Shown here in pieces: positions 17,882 to 25,679 of a DNA stretch of 56,337 bases. Position numbers and translations under genes: made by a program. The DNA lies in the NCBI GenBank assembly GCA_030824075.1, contig JAVBYJ010000025.1, positions 1-56,337 of the forward strand, given 5' to 3'. Each line of letters begins with the position of its first letter. Position 1 is the stretch's first letter. Source of the stretch: Geothrix sp. Its GTDB lineage: Bacteria; Acidobacteriota; Holophagae; Holophagales; Holophagaceae. The notes below the pieces were generated by a model. It was not told the DNA's origin. It did no database searches and saw nothing but the letters and a program-made list of their open reading frames with translations.

Positions 17882-19996
17882 CTAGAAATTGGCGCTGGGG
17901 GGTGCAGGTTCGTCGGCTTCACCGGCGTTGGCCAGGGGCACCCTTACCAGGTAGACGGCGATGCCCGCGAGGATCAGCAGGCTGATCCAGAACATGCCGG
18001 GGTTGGCGATGAGCTTGTACTTCACCTCGAAGAAGGCGAAGGACGCGAAGAGCAGTCCCACCAGGGCTTCACCCGCGATGAGGCCCGCAGCCAGCAGGAC
18101 GCCGTTGTTCTCCACGCGCACCTTCTGGGCCTCGTTCAGGCCCCGCTTGGCACTGAGCATTTCCACGGTGCCCTTGATGAGGCCGCCGAGGAAGATGGCG
18201 AAAGTGGTTTCAAGGGGTAGATACATGCCCACGGAGACCAGCATGGGGCTCTTCACCTGCATGAGGATGAAGGCGAAACCCATCATCATGCCGACGATGA
18301 TGAGCGGCCAGGCCATCTTGCCTTCCACGATGCCGCGGCTGAGCAGGGCCATGAGACCGGCCTGGGGCGCGGCCAGCTGCTTGGAACCGAAACCGGCGTC
18401 CAGGGAGAGCACGGCCTTCTTCTGATCCGCGGGCAACTGCTTCACCTGGTCCAGGGTGTAGGTCTGGCCGTCGGGAGCCGTCACAACCTGCACCTGCTGG
18501 GCGGTCAGCTCGGCAATGCGCTTGGTGCCCTGGGCGGTGATATCGCCCTCGTGCAGCACCATGAGGGGGATGAACAGCACCACGGAGGCCAGGGCCACAC
18601 CAAGGAGATCGCCCATTTCCATGCGCCAGGGGGTGCCGCCCAGAATGTGGCCGGCCTTGAGGTCCTGGAGCATCTCGCCCGCGACGGCGGCGCTCACGCA
18701 CACGATGGCGGCCACGCCCAGCACGGCGGCGACACCTTCCTGCCCCTTCACGCCGAGGATCACCATGACGAGGGCGGTCAGGACCAGAGCCGTGAGCGTC
18801 AGGCCGGAGATGGGATTGTTGCTCGAGCCCATGATGCCGACCAGGTAGCCGCTGATGGCCGCGAAGAAGAAGCCGAGGATGACCATGACCAGAGCAGCGA
18901 CCAGGGACACCAGCGCGCCCACGTGGAAGATCTGCCACGTGACGAGGAAGGTGACGGCGGCGGCGAAGCCGATGCCGCCGAGCACGTAGGTGAAGGGCAG
19001 ATCCTTGTTGACGCGATCCACCACGTGGTCGCCAGTGGCGGCCTTCTTCACATCGGAGACAGAGCGGCTGAGGCCCGTCACCAGGCTCTTGCGCATCTTG
19101 AAGAGGGTGAAGCCGGCGCCCACGAGCATGCCGCCGATGGCGATGGGCCGTACGATGAACTTCCACACCGAGTAGGAAAGCGCGATCCAGTCACCTTCGG
19201 GCGCCGTTTGGGGCAGGACGCCGGGCGCCAGGAAGTAGGTGATGATGGGCACCAGCAGGCCCCAGGCGATGATGCCGCCGGAGAAGTTCAGGGCCCCAAG
19301 CTTGGGTCCGATGATGTAACCGACGCCCATGTAGGCAGGGCTGATGCCGGGGGAGCTGAGCAGCATCCCGCCCGCCACCTTGGCTTTCCAGGTCCCGACC
19401 AGGTTGATGGTGGTGGTCTTGAAGGCGGCGAACTTTTCCCAAGTGCTGGCGAAAATGGAGATCTGAACCAGGGCCTGGATGGTGGCACCGATGCCCATGG
19501 CACCGAAGAGGAACTTGGTGCCGCTGCCCCCGCGGGCCCCAGCCTTGTGGATCTCGGCGGCGGCCACGCTCTCGGGATAGGGCAGTTCCGCGTCTTCGAC
19601 CATCACGCGCCGCAGCAGGGCCACGAACATGATGCCGAGGACGCCGCCTGCGAACATGATCAGCGAACTGGTGACGTAGTTTCCGGCCGTAAAGAACTTG
19701 GGCCAGATGCCGCTGATCACGAAGGCCGGAATGGTGAAGATGGCGCCAGCGGCGACCGATTCACCGATGCTGCCCACGGTGCGGGCCATGTTCTCTTCGA
19801 GGATGGTCCCCTTCATCAGCTTGATGAGGGCCATGCCGATGACCGCCGCGGGGTAGGTGGCGGCGATGGTCATGCCCGCCTTCAACCCGAGGTAGGCGTT
19901 GGCCGAACCAAGCACCACAGCCATGATGAGGCCGATGAGCACCGCCCGCAGGGAGAACTCCCGCATGTTCTGGTCGGAGGGGACAAAGGGTTGCAT
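17882..19996 (-). CDS. OPT family oligopeptide transporter
   Basis: Multi-pass membrane transporter of the oligopeptide transporter superfamily, 704 residues with about 15 hydrophobic segments. The start region reads REFSLRAVLIGLIMAVVLGS followed by NAYLGLKAGMTIAATYPAAV, the classic OPT opening. The ATG at 19994-19996 has an ideal CAGGAG ribosome site, so the longer frame from 20080 is rejected. A loop rich in charged and polar residues (TAQGTKRIAELTAQQVQVV) near residue 510 is outside the usual core. Substrates of bacterial OPTs include peptides and metal chelates; neither can be chosen from sequence. It is divergently transcribed from the patatin-like gene and followed by a hairpin repeat. 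Confidence 0.92.
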   Translation of the reverse strand: MQPFVPSDQNMREFSLRAVLIGLIMAVVLGSANAYLGLKAGMTIAATYPAAVIGMALIKLMKGTILEENMARTVGSIGESVAAGAIFTIPAFVISGIWPKFFTAGNYVTSSLIMFAGGVLGIMFVALLRRVMVEDAELPYPESVAAAEIHKAGARGGSGTKFLFGAMGIGATIQALVQISIFASTWEKFAAFKTTTINLVGTWKAKVAGGMLLSSPGISPAYMGVGYIIGPKLGALNFSGGIIAWGLLVPIITYFLAPGVLPQTAPEGDWIALSYSVWKFIVRPIAIGGMLVGAGFTLFKMRKSLVTGLSRSVSDVKKAATGDHVVDRVNKDLPFTYVLGGIGFAAAVTFLVTWQIFHVGALVSLVAALVMVILGFFFAAISGYLVGIMGSSNNPISGLTLTALVLTALVMVILGVKGQEGVAAVLGVAAIVCVSAAVAGEMLQDLKAGHILGGTPWRMEMGDLLGVALASVVLFIPLMVLHEGDITAQGTKRIAELTAQQVQVVTAPDGQTYTLDQVKQLPADQKKAVLSLDAGFGSKQLAAPQAGLMALLSRGIVEGKMAWPLIIVGMMMGFAFILMQVKSPMLVSVGMYLPLETTFAIFLGGLIKGTVEMLSAKRGLNEAQKVRVENNGVLLAAGLIAGEALVGLLFASFAFFEVKYKLIANPGMFWISLLILAGIAVYLVRVPLANAGEADEPAPPSANF

Positions 19997-20147
19997 CGGT
20001 GCTCCTGAAAAGGCACGAAGAGGGACGAAGAAAGCCGGATGTAGCGGATAGTCTAATACCGAATCCGATCCGGTTGGCACCGCCCCGGCCGCACCAGTGG
20101 CTGGATTCCGGTCGCGAGAGCCCGTTCCTGTTCATGGAGGATCCTTC
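19997..20147. promoter_or_regulatory. Divergent promoter region between OPT transporter and patatin-like gene
   Basis: A 151-bp region from which both genes are read outward. It contains a ribosome site on each strand (CAGGAG for the transporter, GGAGG at 20136-20140 for the lipoprotein). An AT-richer patch about 20048-20064 (TAGTCTAATACC) could hold -10 elements on either strand. Exact promoters cannot be fixed by eye. Confidence 0.4.
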
Positions 20148-21086
20148 ATGCGTCTGGTAAACACCCTTGCGGCCGCGGGTTTGGCCCTGCTCTTTGCCTG
20201 CCAAACTGTGCCTCCAGTCACCGTTCCCCAGATCCCCATCGTCCAGGTTCCCCAGGGGCCTCCCCCAAAGCCCAAGATCGCCCTTGTCCTCGGGGGCGGC
20301 GCGGCCCGGGGCTTCGCTCATGTGGGCGTCATCCGGGCGCTGGAACAGGAAAAGATCCCCATCGACATGGTGGTCGGCACCAGCGTCGGCGGCCTCATCG
20401 GCGCGATCTACGCCTCCGACCTCAGCAGCTTTGATCTCGAATGGACCGCCTTCCAGCTGGAGAAGGAGGATCTCTTCGATTTCGGGGTCCTAAATGCCGT
20501 CACAGGTATGGGGTTTGCCAAGGGCGACAAGCTCGAAGCCTGGGTGAAGAGCCATATCAAGACCACGAACATCGAGAATCTGAAGATTCCCTTCGCCGCC
20601 GTGGCGACCGATCTCAACTGGGGCTACAAAGTGGTCCTCGACAGCGGGTCCGTGGCCCGCGCCATCCGGGCAAGCGCCGCCATCCCGGGCGTCTTCCAGC
20701 CGGTCCAGCATCAGGGGAAGATCCTGGTGGATGGGGGCGTGGTGGACAACATCCCCATCTCGGTGGCCAAAGCCAAGGGCGCCGACATCGTGATCGCCGT
20801 GGACATCAGCGGAAACCTCGGAAACACGAACATCACCAACCTCCTGGGTGTCAGCCTCCAGGCCACGAACATCATGTTTGCCCTCAATGTCGAACAGTCG
20901 AAGCGGAACGCCGACATCCTCATCACGCCCGCCGGCATCGGCGATATCGGGATGCTCGATTTCACGCAGAAGAAGCGCTGCATGCAGGCCGGCATTGAGG
21001 CCACCAAGCAGGCCATGCCGAATGTCCGCAGGGTCATCGATGCCTGGGTCGCCGCCCACACACGACCCGCCGTTCCAGCCCACTGA
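20148..21086 (+). CDS. Patatin-like phospholipase, lipoprotein
   Basis: A 312-residue RssA/patatin-family serine acyl hydrolase. The ATG at 20148 follows GGAGG by 7 nt; a longer frame from 20097 is rejected. The N-terminus has a signal peptide ending in the lipobox LFAC, so the mature protein should be lipid-anchored. After a Pro-rich linker come the oxyanion loop GGGAARG (about 48-54), the nucleophile in GTSVG (Ser79) and DGG (Asp195), the patatin catalytic dyad. Known relatives act on membrane phospholipids or have unknown substrates. Lnt, which finishes lipoproteins, is encoded two genes downstream. Confidence 0.92.
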   Translation: MRLVNTLAAAGLALLFACQTVPPVTVPQIPIVQVPQGPPPKPKIALVLGGGAARGFAHVGVIRALEQEKIPIDMVVGTSVGGLIGAIYASDLSSFDLEWTAFQLEKEDLFDFGVLNAVTGMGFAKGDKLEAWVKSHIKTTNIENLKIPFAAVATDLNWGYKVVLDSGSVARAIRASAAIPGVFQPVQHQGKILVDGGVVDNIPISVAKAKGADIVIAVDISGNLGNTNITNLLGVSLQATNIMFALNVEQSKRNADILITPAGIGDIGMLDFTQKKRCMQAGIEATKQAMPNVRRVIDAWVAAHTRPAVPAH

Positions 21087-21107
21087 TCCCCGCCAAGGCC
21101 TTCTCCG

Positions 21108-21872
21108 ATGCCCCTGCTCACCAGCAAGGCCAACCCACGGTTCAAGGCCCTCCAGGCCCGCCTCAAGGCGGGTGGCCCTCGGCGTGAGACCACCCTCCTG
21201 CTGGGGGGGAAGCTCATTGAGGCCTGGGCGGAGGCCCGCCTGACCCCCGCCGGAGGACGCCTCCGTCCGGTCCTCTGGCTGCGGCTGGAACAGACCGATC
21301 CCCATCCCCTCGAGGCCACGCTGGATGTGGAGACGCAGGTGTTGGGCGAGGCCCTCATGCGAGACCTGGCCGAGGCCGGCAGCCCCCCGGAACACGCCCT
21401 GCTGATGGAACTGGGGCCCGAACCCGCCGGACCGCTGGCCCCCCGTGTGATCGGCGCCTGGGGCATCCAGGATCCAGGGAACCTCGGCGCCATCCTCCGT
21501 AGCGCCGCCGCCTTCGGTTTCCAGGAGGCCCTCCTGGGCCCCGGCTGCGCCGATCCCTTCCATCCCAAGGCCCTGCGTGGCAGCATGGGTGCCGCCTTTC
21601 TGATGCCCCTTCGCCGGGTGGACGCACTGAAGCCCGATCCAGGCCACTGGTATGCCCTGGATGGCGGCCCCGGATCGGTGCCCATGGGTCAGGCGGACCT
21701 GTCCGAACCCCTGCGGCTTTGGGTGGGCAATGAAGGCCATGGCTGGCAGGGCGTGGAGCTGCCCGCGGGCCTCCAGCGTCTCGCCATCCCCATCCAGGGC
21801 ATGGAAAGCCTCAACGCCGCCGTGGCGGCCGGCATCGCGTGCTACGAAGTGGCGCGGAGGATCACTCATTGA
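21108..21872 (+). CDS. SpoU/TrmH-family RNA 2'-O-methyltransferase
   Basis: A 254-residue SPOUT enzyme predicted to methylate a ribose 2'-OH in rRNA or tRNA using S-adenosylmethionine. All three family motifs are present: GIQDPGNLGAILRSAAAFG (motif 1), LWVGNEGHG (motif 2) and IPIQGMESLNAAVAAGIACY (motif 3, part of the trefoil knot). The N-terminal 100 residues (TSKANPRFKALQARL) match the L30e-like substrate-binding domain of TsnR/RlmB-type enzymes. The exact target base is unknown. Its stop overlaps the TTG start of lnt by 3 bases. Confidence 0.9.
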   Translation: MPLLTSKANPRFKALQARLKAGGPRRETTLLLGGKLIEAWAEARLTPAGGRLRPVLWLRLEQTDPHPLEATLDVETQVLGEALMRDLAEAGSPPEHALLMELGPEPAGPLAPRVIGAWGIQDPGNLGAILRSAAAFGFQEALLGPGCADPFHPKALRGSMGAAFLMPLRRVDALKPDPGHWYALDGGPGSVPMGQADLSEPLRLWVGNEGHGWQGVELPAGLQRLAIPIQGMESLNAAVAAGIACYEVARRITH

Positions 21873-23377
21873 AAACGCCCTGGCTCCTGCGCCCCCTCAG
21901 CTCCCTGATCCTTTCCGGCGTCTTCGTCCTGGCCTTCCGCTTTCCGGGTGCCTTGGGCGGCTGGCTGGAGCCGATCATGGCGCTGCTCTTCCCCCTGCTG
22001 CTGCTGGACGGATTGTTCAAGGGACGGCACGCGTTCTGGACCTGGGCGACCCTCCTGGCCGGCCTCGTCCTCCTCTATGGGTGGGTGCCTCAGACCCTCG
22101 CCAGCAAGGGGGGGCTGCCTTTCGGCCTGGCGCTCCTGGGCATGATCCTGCTGAGCCTGTGGGAGGCCACGGGTCTCTGGCTGGTGGCCATGGGCTCTCG
22201 CTGGATGGTCCGCCGTGCCGGGGCCCTCGGAGCGACCTGCGCCGCAGCCCTCCTCCTGCTGGGCTGGGAAGCCTGGGGCTTCCATGTCTATCCCTGGTCC
22301 TGGGGTGCGGCCTTCGGCGCCCTCCCTTGGACCGCCCGATCCGCTGCCTTCGTGGGTACCTCGGGCCTCTCGGCCCTGGCCTGGGGGGCGGGTGCCTGGG
22401 CCGCCGCAACCCTGGCCGAGGGTGGCTCCCCCCGCCGCGCCTTGGCGGGTCCGGGCCTGGTCCTTGGTTTTTTCATCCTCGCGGGCGGCGCCTGGTATCT
22501 GCTCCCGCGCGATCCGGTGCGCGCGCTGGACGTGGCCATGATCCAGCCCAACTTCCCCGCAGGACAACGGTGGGTGGGGATGGAAACCGAGATGTGGCGG
22601 CGCAGCGACGCGCTGCTGAAGGCGCAGGGCTGGCCCCGCGCCGAACGCCCCACGCTGCTGCTCTGGCCTGAGAGTTCGGTCATGGGCCGGGATGACCGGC
22701 AGCCGGACCCGCGCCTCCAGGCCGCGGCTGCCTCCCGCGGTGTGGCCTGGCTCTTCGGGACGGAAGGCGGGCTTTTCAACCTGGTGCGGGGCGAGTTGGC
22801 CGGACAGCCCACCTTCCTGTTCGCCAAGACCGAACCCATGCCCTTCGGGGAACGCATGCCGGGTCCCGAGCCCTTCCGGTTGTGGCTGGACCGGCAGCTG
22901 GGGTTCACCTCCCAGGAGGCGGGCGAACTGGCCGATGGCTGCGCCTTCAGCATTCCCACGGCGGCCGGCGCGGTGCGCGTCCATCCCCTCATCTGCAGCG
23001 AGGCCCTCCTGCCCGAGCGGACCCGCCGCGGCCTCGCCCTGGGGCGGGCGGACCTGCTGAGCAACCACACCAATGACGGCTGGTTCGACCGCAGCATCGC
23101 CACGGACCTGCACGCGGCCCAGATCCGCCTGCGGGCCACGGAACTGGGCGTGCCCCTGCTGCGCGCCACCCTCACCGGCAAGTCCGGCATCTTCCGGGAG
23201 GACGGCCGCTTCCAGCTCTGGGGAACCCCCCTCAGTGAGGGCGCCTATGCGGTGGATCTGCGCTGGCGCCCCATCCATACACCAGCCCGTTCCGCGTGGC
23301 TGGTCCCGCTCCTCATGAGCGTCCTGGCGGCCGGATGCCTCCTGCTAACATGGAAGCCCTTTCCTCGGAAACGCTGA
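21869..23377 (+). CDS. lnt: Apolipoprotein N-acyltransferase
   Basis: Adds the third acyl chain to lipoproteins in the inner membrane. The best start is TTG at 21869, overlapping the previous stop (ATTGA) and preceded by GGAGG with 8-nt spacing, giving 502 residues. About seven hydrophobic segments in the first 220 residues are followed by a nitrilase-like periplasmic domain with the catalytic triad: WPES (Glu268), FAKTEPMPFGER (Lys320) and LICSEALLPE (Cys376), plus LLSNHTNDGWFD. A last membrane helix ends the protein. The length matches E. coli Lnt (512). Its stop shares a base with the next ATG (TGATG). Confidence 0.94.
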   Translation: MKTPWLLRPLSSLILSGVFVLAFRFPGALGGWLEPIMALLFPLLLLDGLFKGRHAFWTWATLLAGLVLLYGWVPQTLASKGGLPFGLALLGMILLSLWEATGLWLVAMGSRWMVRRAGALGATCAAALLLLGWEAWGFHVYPWSWGAAFGALPWTARSAAFVGTSGLSALAWGAGAWAAATLAEGGSPRRALAGPGLVLGFFILAGGAWYLLPRDPVRALDVAMIQPNFPAGQRWVGMETEMWRRSDALLKAQGWPRAERPTLLLWPESSVMGRDDRQPDPRLQAAAASRGVAWLFGTEGGLFNLVRGELAGQPTFLFAKTEPMPFGERMPGPEPFRLWLDRQLGFTSQEAGELADGCAFSIPTAAGAVRVHPLICSEALLPERTRRGLALGRADLLSNHTNDGWFDRSIATDLHAAQIRLRATELGVPLLRATLTGKSGIFREDGRFQLWGTPLSEGAYAVDLRWRPIHTPARSAWLVPLLMSVLAAGCLLLTWKPFPRKR

Positions 23378-23877
23378 TGGACCGTGATTTTCTCTTACCC
23401 GAGCCCCTGGTCACGCCCCAGGGCACCGTGGCCTTCTTCGACGAGACCTGGAGCATCGACCCCAGGGAACTCCAGATCTTCTTCCAGGCCGAGCAGGTCT
23501 ACTGGACGGCGGACCGCACCATCGAGCAGTGGCGCCGATTGCTGGCCTGCTCCCGGATGCTCACGGCCCGCCTGGTGCCCGAGGGCCACCGCGGCGGGCG
23601 CCTGGTCGGGGCCACGCGGCTCTGGTCCGACCATGCCTACGAGGCCAAGCTCTACGATGTGGTGATGGCCCAGGACCTGATGGGCTGCGGCATTGCCTCG
23701 GAATTGGTGAAGTGGGCGCTCCGCCACCCGTGGACCGGCGACGTCCACCGGTTCGTGCTTGAAACCCGCGATGCCTCCGAGTTCTACCCGCGGTTCGGAT
23801 TCCGCCTGGGCCATGAGCTGGACAGCATCCATATGCGGGTGAAAACAGCCGATCTCAGAGCCCGGGGCCTCCGATGA
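23377..23877 (+). CDS. GNAT-family N-acetyltransferase
   Basis: A 166-residue protein with the GNAT fold. The acetyl-CoA loop is GCGIAS in VVMAQDLMGCGIASELVKWA, preceded by the beta4 strand region AYEAKLYDV and followed by the beta5 to alpha4 region FVLETRDASEFYPRFGFRLG. The ATG at 23377 overlaps the lnt stop. An earlier in-frame ATG at 23350 would lie within lnt and has no ribosome site. The substrate is unknown. It overlaps maf by 4 bp, so it is embedded in the lnt-maf operon. Confidence 0.85.
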   Translation: MDRDFLLPEPLVTPQGTVAFFDETWSIDPRELQIFFQAEQVYWTADRTIEQWRRLLACSRMLTARLVPEGHRGGRLVGATRLWSDHAYEAKLYDVVMAQDLMGCGIASELVKWALRHPWTGDVHRFVLETRDASEFYPRFGFRLGHELDSIHMRVKTADLRARGLR

Positions 23878-24503
23878 CTGAAACCCTGCCGGGTCTTTCC
23901 GAAACCGCCCTTCTGCCCCTCATCCTCGCCAGCGGCAGCCCTCGACGGCGCCACTGGCTGGAAGCCATGCGCATCCCCTTCGAGCTGCAGGCCCCCGAAG
24001 TGGACGAGACGCCCCTGCTGGACGAGGACCCCTCCGACCTGGTCCTCCGCTTGGCCGAACTCAAGGCCGAGGTCATCGCCCTGCGCAATCCAGGCCGCTG
24101 GGTTCTGGCCGCCGACACCACCGTGGCCGTGGATCATCACACCCTGAACAAGCCCGTGGATGTCGAGGATGCGGTGCGGATGCTCACCCTGATCCAGGGC
24201 CGGGCCCACCAGGTTCACACCGGACTCTGCCTTCAGAAGAACGAGACCACCCACAGTTTCGTGGACACGGCCGAGGTCTTCTTCCGCCCCCTGACCGAGG
24301 CGCAGATCCGCTGGTACGTGGGCACCCGGGAGCCCATGGACAAGGCCGGAGCCTACGCCATCCAGGGCATCGGAGCCCTCTTCATCGAAGCGGTGGAGGG
24401 CAGTTTCTCCACGGTGATGGGTCTCCCAGTGGAGCGGATGGGTGCCCTCTTCGGGTATCTGGGCCTGCTGAAACCCTGGATGGGGTTTCCGGGTGGTTCC
24501 TGA
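23874..24503 (+). CDS. maf: Maf-family nucleoside triphosphate pyrophosphatase
   Basis: House-cleaning hydrolase of non-canonical or dTTP/UTP-type nucleotides. The 209 residues carry the signature ASGSPRRR (about 20-27), VDETPL, VLAADTTVAVD with the catalytic acid, and GAYAIQGIGALFIEAVEGSF then TVMGLP. The YAIQG plus GLP pattern is that of the YhdE-like subgroup. The ATG overlaps the preceding stop as ATGA (23874-23877), so translation is coupled. It is the last gene before the 400-bp leader of the respiratory operon. Confidence 0.93.
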   Translation: MTETLPGLSETALLPLILASGSPRRRHWLEAMRIPFELQAPEVDETPLLDEDPSDLVLRLAELKAEVIALRNPGRWVLAADTTVAVDHHTLNKPVDVEDAVRMLTLIQGRAHQVHTGLCLQKNETTHSFVDTAEVFFRPLTEAQIRWYVGTREPMDKAGAYAIQGIGALFIEAVEGSFSTVMGLPVERMGALFGYLGLLKPWMGFPGGS

Positions 24504-24910
24504 CATCTCTTGGAGATCCGGACCCGCCTCCTGGAGGAAATCGTTCTTTCGGATGATCCAGATATAGACCACCCAAAAATCCTCTTAAAAAGTCTGGAAA
24601 CACCTCAGAAAAAATAGGTAAACATCCGGGTTCCACTGCTCTATGATCGTGATCTGCGACACAACTTGCCAAGTTGTTGCCCTGGGGACTGCCCGTCTTA
24701 ATGCTTGGGGTGATGCCCGAAATTATTTTTAGACATTTTTCCGTTCGTCGACATGCCACGGGTCCACACGCTAAAGAGGGGGCACCCTCCTGATGTCTGG
24801 CGCTTGCCAGACATCAGGGCCATCGATCCACGGCATTGAATACCGTTCCAACCGTTCCCCGATGGTCTCCCGGCATCTTCCGCGAACCAGCGTTTCCCAA
24901 GGGGTTGTGC
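24504..24910 (+). promoter_or_regulatory. AT-richer leader/promoter region of the act-cox respiratory operon
   Basis: This 407-bp gap has clearly lower GC content than its surroundings and no convincing gene. It contains a compact palindrome ACAACTT-GCC-AAGTTGT (24661-24677) next to a possible -10 (CTATGAT, about 24641), T-rich stretches around 24720-24740, a GAGGG...CCCTC hairpin (about 24775-24788) and a strong 13-bp hairpin (24789-24818). This suggests a regulated promoter with a structured 5' leader for the long operon that follows. No known riboswitch was recognised. Confidence 0.5.
24789..24818 (+). promoter_or_regulatory. 13-bp perfect hairpin in actA leader
   Basis: CCTGATGTCTGGC (24789-24801) pairs perfectly with GCCAGACATCAGG (24806-24818) around a GCTT loop. 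There is no T tract after it, so it is not a standard terminator. It lies 93 bp ahead of the actA start and could be an RNA-stabilising or protein-binding structure. Confidence 0.5.
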
Positions 24911-25474
24911 ATGCACCGATTCGACCGAGCGTTCCGCTTCGTCCTGCCGGCCGCGGCCGTGGCGATCCTCGCCACCGTCCTGAGCGTGGGTTGGTTCACC
25001 CAGCCGGATCGTTTTGCCAAAGGCTATGCCCCCGAACAACCCATCCCCTTTTCACACGAACTTCACGCAGGCACCCTTCGGATGCAGTGCCAGTACTGTC
25101 ATTCCGGCGTGGACAAGTCGCGCCATGCGGGCATCCCCAGCGTGGACCTCTGCATGGGCTGCCACAAGGTCACCAAGACCGACCGCCCCGCCATCCAGAA
25201 GCTGGCGCAGATCGCCAATTCCGGCCAGCCCCTGCCCTGGCAGCGCGTTCACACCCTGCCCGACCACGTCTTCTTCGACCACCGGCCCCATGTGAACGCC
25301 GGCATCGCCTGCCAGAGTTGCCACGGCGAGGTGCAGACCATGAAGGTGGTCACCCGCGAAATGGGCATGCGCATGGGCAATTGCCTGGGTTGCCACCGGG
25401 ATCCCCACGCCGCACTGCCGACGGGCTCGAAGATCACCAAGGGCGCCGAGCACTGCGCCGCCTGCCATCGCTAG
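24911..25474 (+). CDS. actA: Alternative complex III subunit ActA, pentaheme cytochrome c
   Basis: Electron-transfer subunit of alternative complex III (quinol:cytochrome c/HiPIP oxidoreductase). The ATG at 24911 with AAGGGG upstream gives 187 residues. An N-terminal membrane anchor (FVLPAAAVAILATVLSVGWF) leads to a periplasmic domain with five CxxCH heme sites: CQYCH, CMGCH, CQSCH, CLGCH and CAACH, the number expected for ActA. Extra histidines (SHELHAG, FFDHRPH) can serve as distal ligands. It opens the operon actA-actB-actC-actDE-actF. An earlier in-frame ATG at 24836 is rejected because it has no ribosome site. Confidence 0.95.
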   Translation: MHRFDRAFRFVLPAAAVAILATVLSVGWFTQPDRFAKGYAPEQPIPFSHELHAGTLRMQCQYCHSGVDKSRHAGIPSVDLCMGCHKVTKTDRPAIQKLAQIANSGQPLPWQRVHTLPDHVFFDHRPHVNAGIACQSCHGEVQTMKVVTREMGMRMGNCLGCHRDPHAALPTGSKITKGAEHCAACHR

Positions 25475-25483
25475 GAGCGCCGA

Positions 25484-25675
25484 ATGGCTGACGTGAACCG
25501 CAAACCAATGATGGATCGAGCCGCCGCCCTGGTGGCGGGCCCCTTCCTCCTGGGCCAGCGGGCACTGAGTCTCGTCTTTCAGCCGGACCAAGGTGCCCCC
25601 CCCAAGACGCTGAAGGAAGCTCCCTCGCGAATCACCGTCACTCCCCCCGAACACGCCATCAAGCGCCGCGGATGA
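25484..25675 (+). CDS. Small uncharacterised protein between actA and actB
   Basis: A 63-residue ORF with an excellent ribosome site (AGGAG at about 25473-25477, 6 nt before the ATG) and only 4 bp before actB. It is basic at the start, has a weakly hydrophobic middle (ALVAGPFLLGQRALSLVF) that might touch a membrane, and a Pro/Thr-rich tail. No known family is recognised. Because it is tightly packed between two subunits of one complex and well signalled for translation, it is probably real, perhaps an assembly factor or accessory subunit. This role is inference only. Confidence 0.6.
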   Translation: MADVNRKPMMDRAAALVAGPFLLGQRALSLVFQPDQGAPPKTLKEAPSRITVTPPEHAIKRRG

Positions 25676-25679
25676 CCCG

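Noticed and set aside
18551..20008. 485-codon plus-strand ORF opposite the OPT transporter
   Set aside because: Same mirror-of-membrane-protein composition (His/Gly/Asp/Glu), no recognisable family.
24752..24838. 28-codon ORF in the actA leader
   Set aside because: No ribosome site and it runs through the 13-bp hairpin; treated as chance.
24504..24910. Possible riboswitch ahead of actA
   Set aside because: No match to GEMM, cobalamin, TPP, FMN, SAM or glycine consensus features could be found by eye; kept only as a structured leader.
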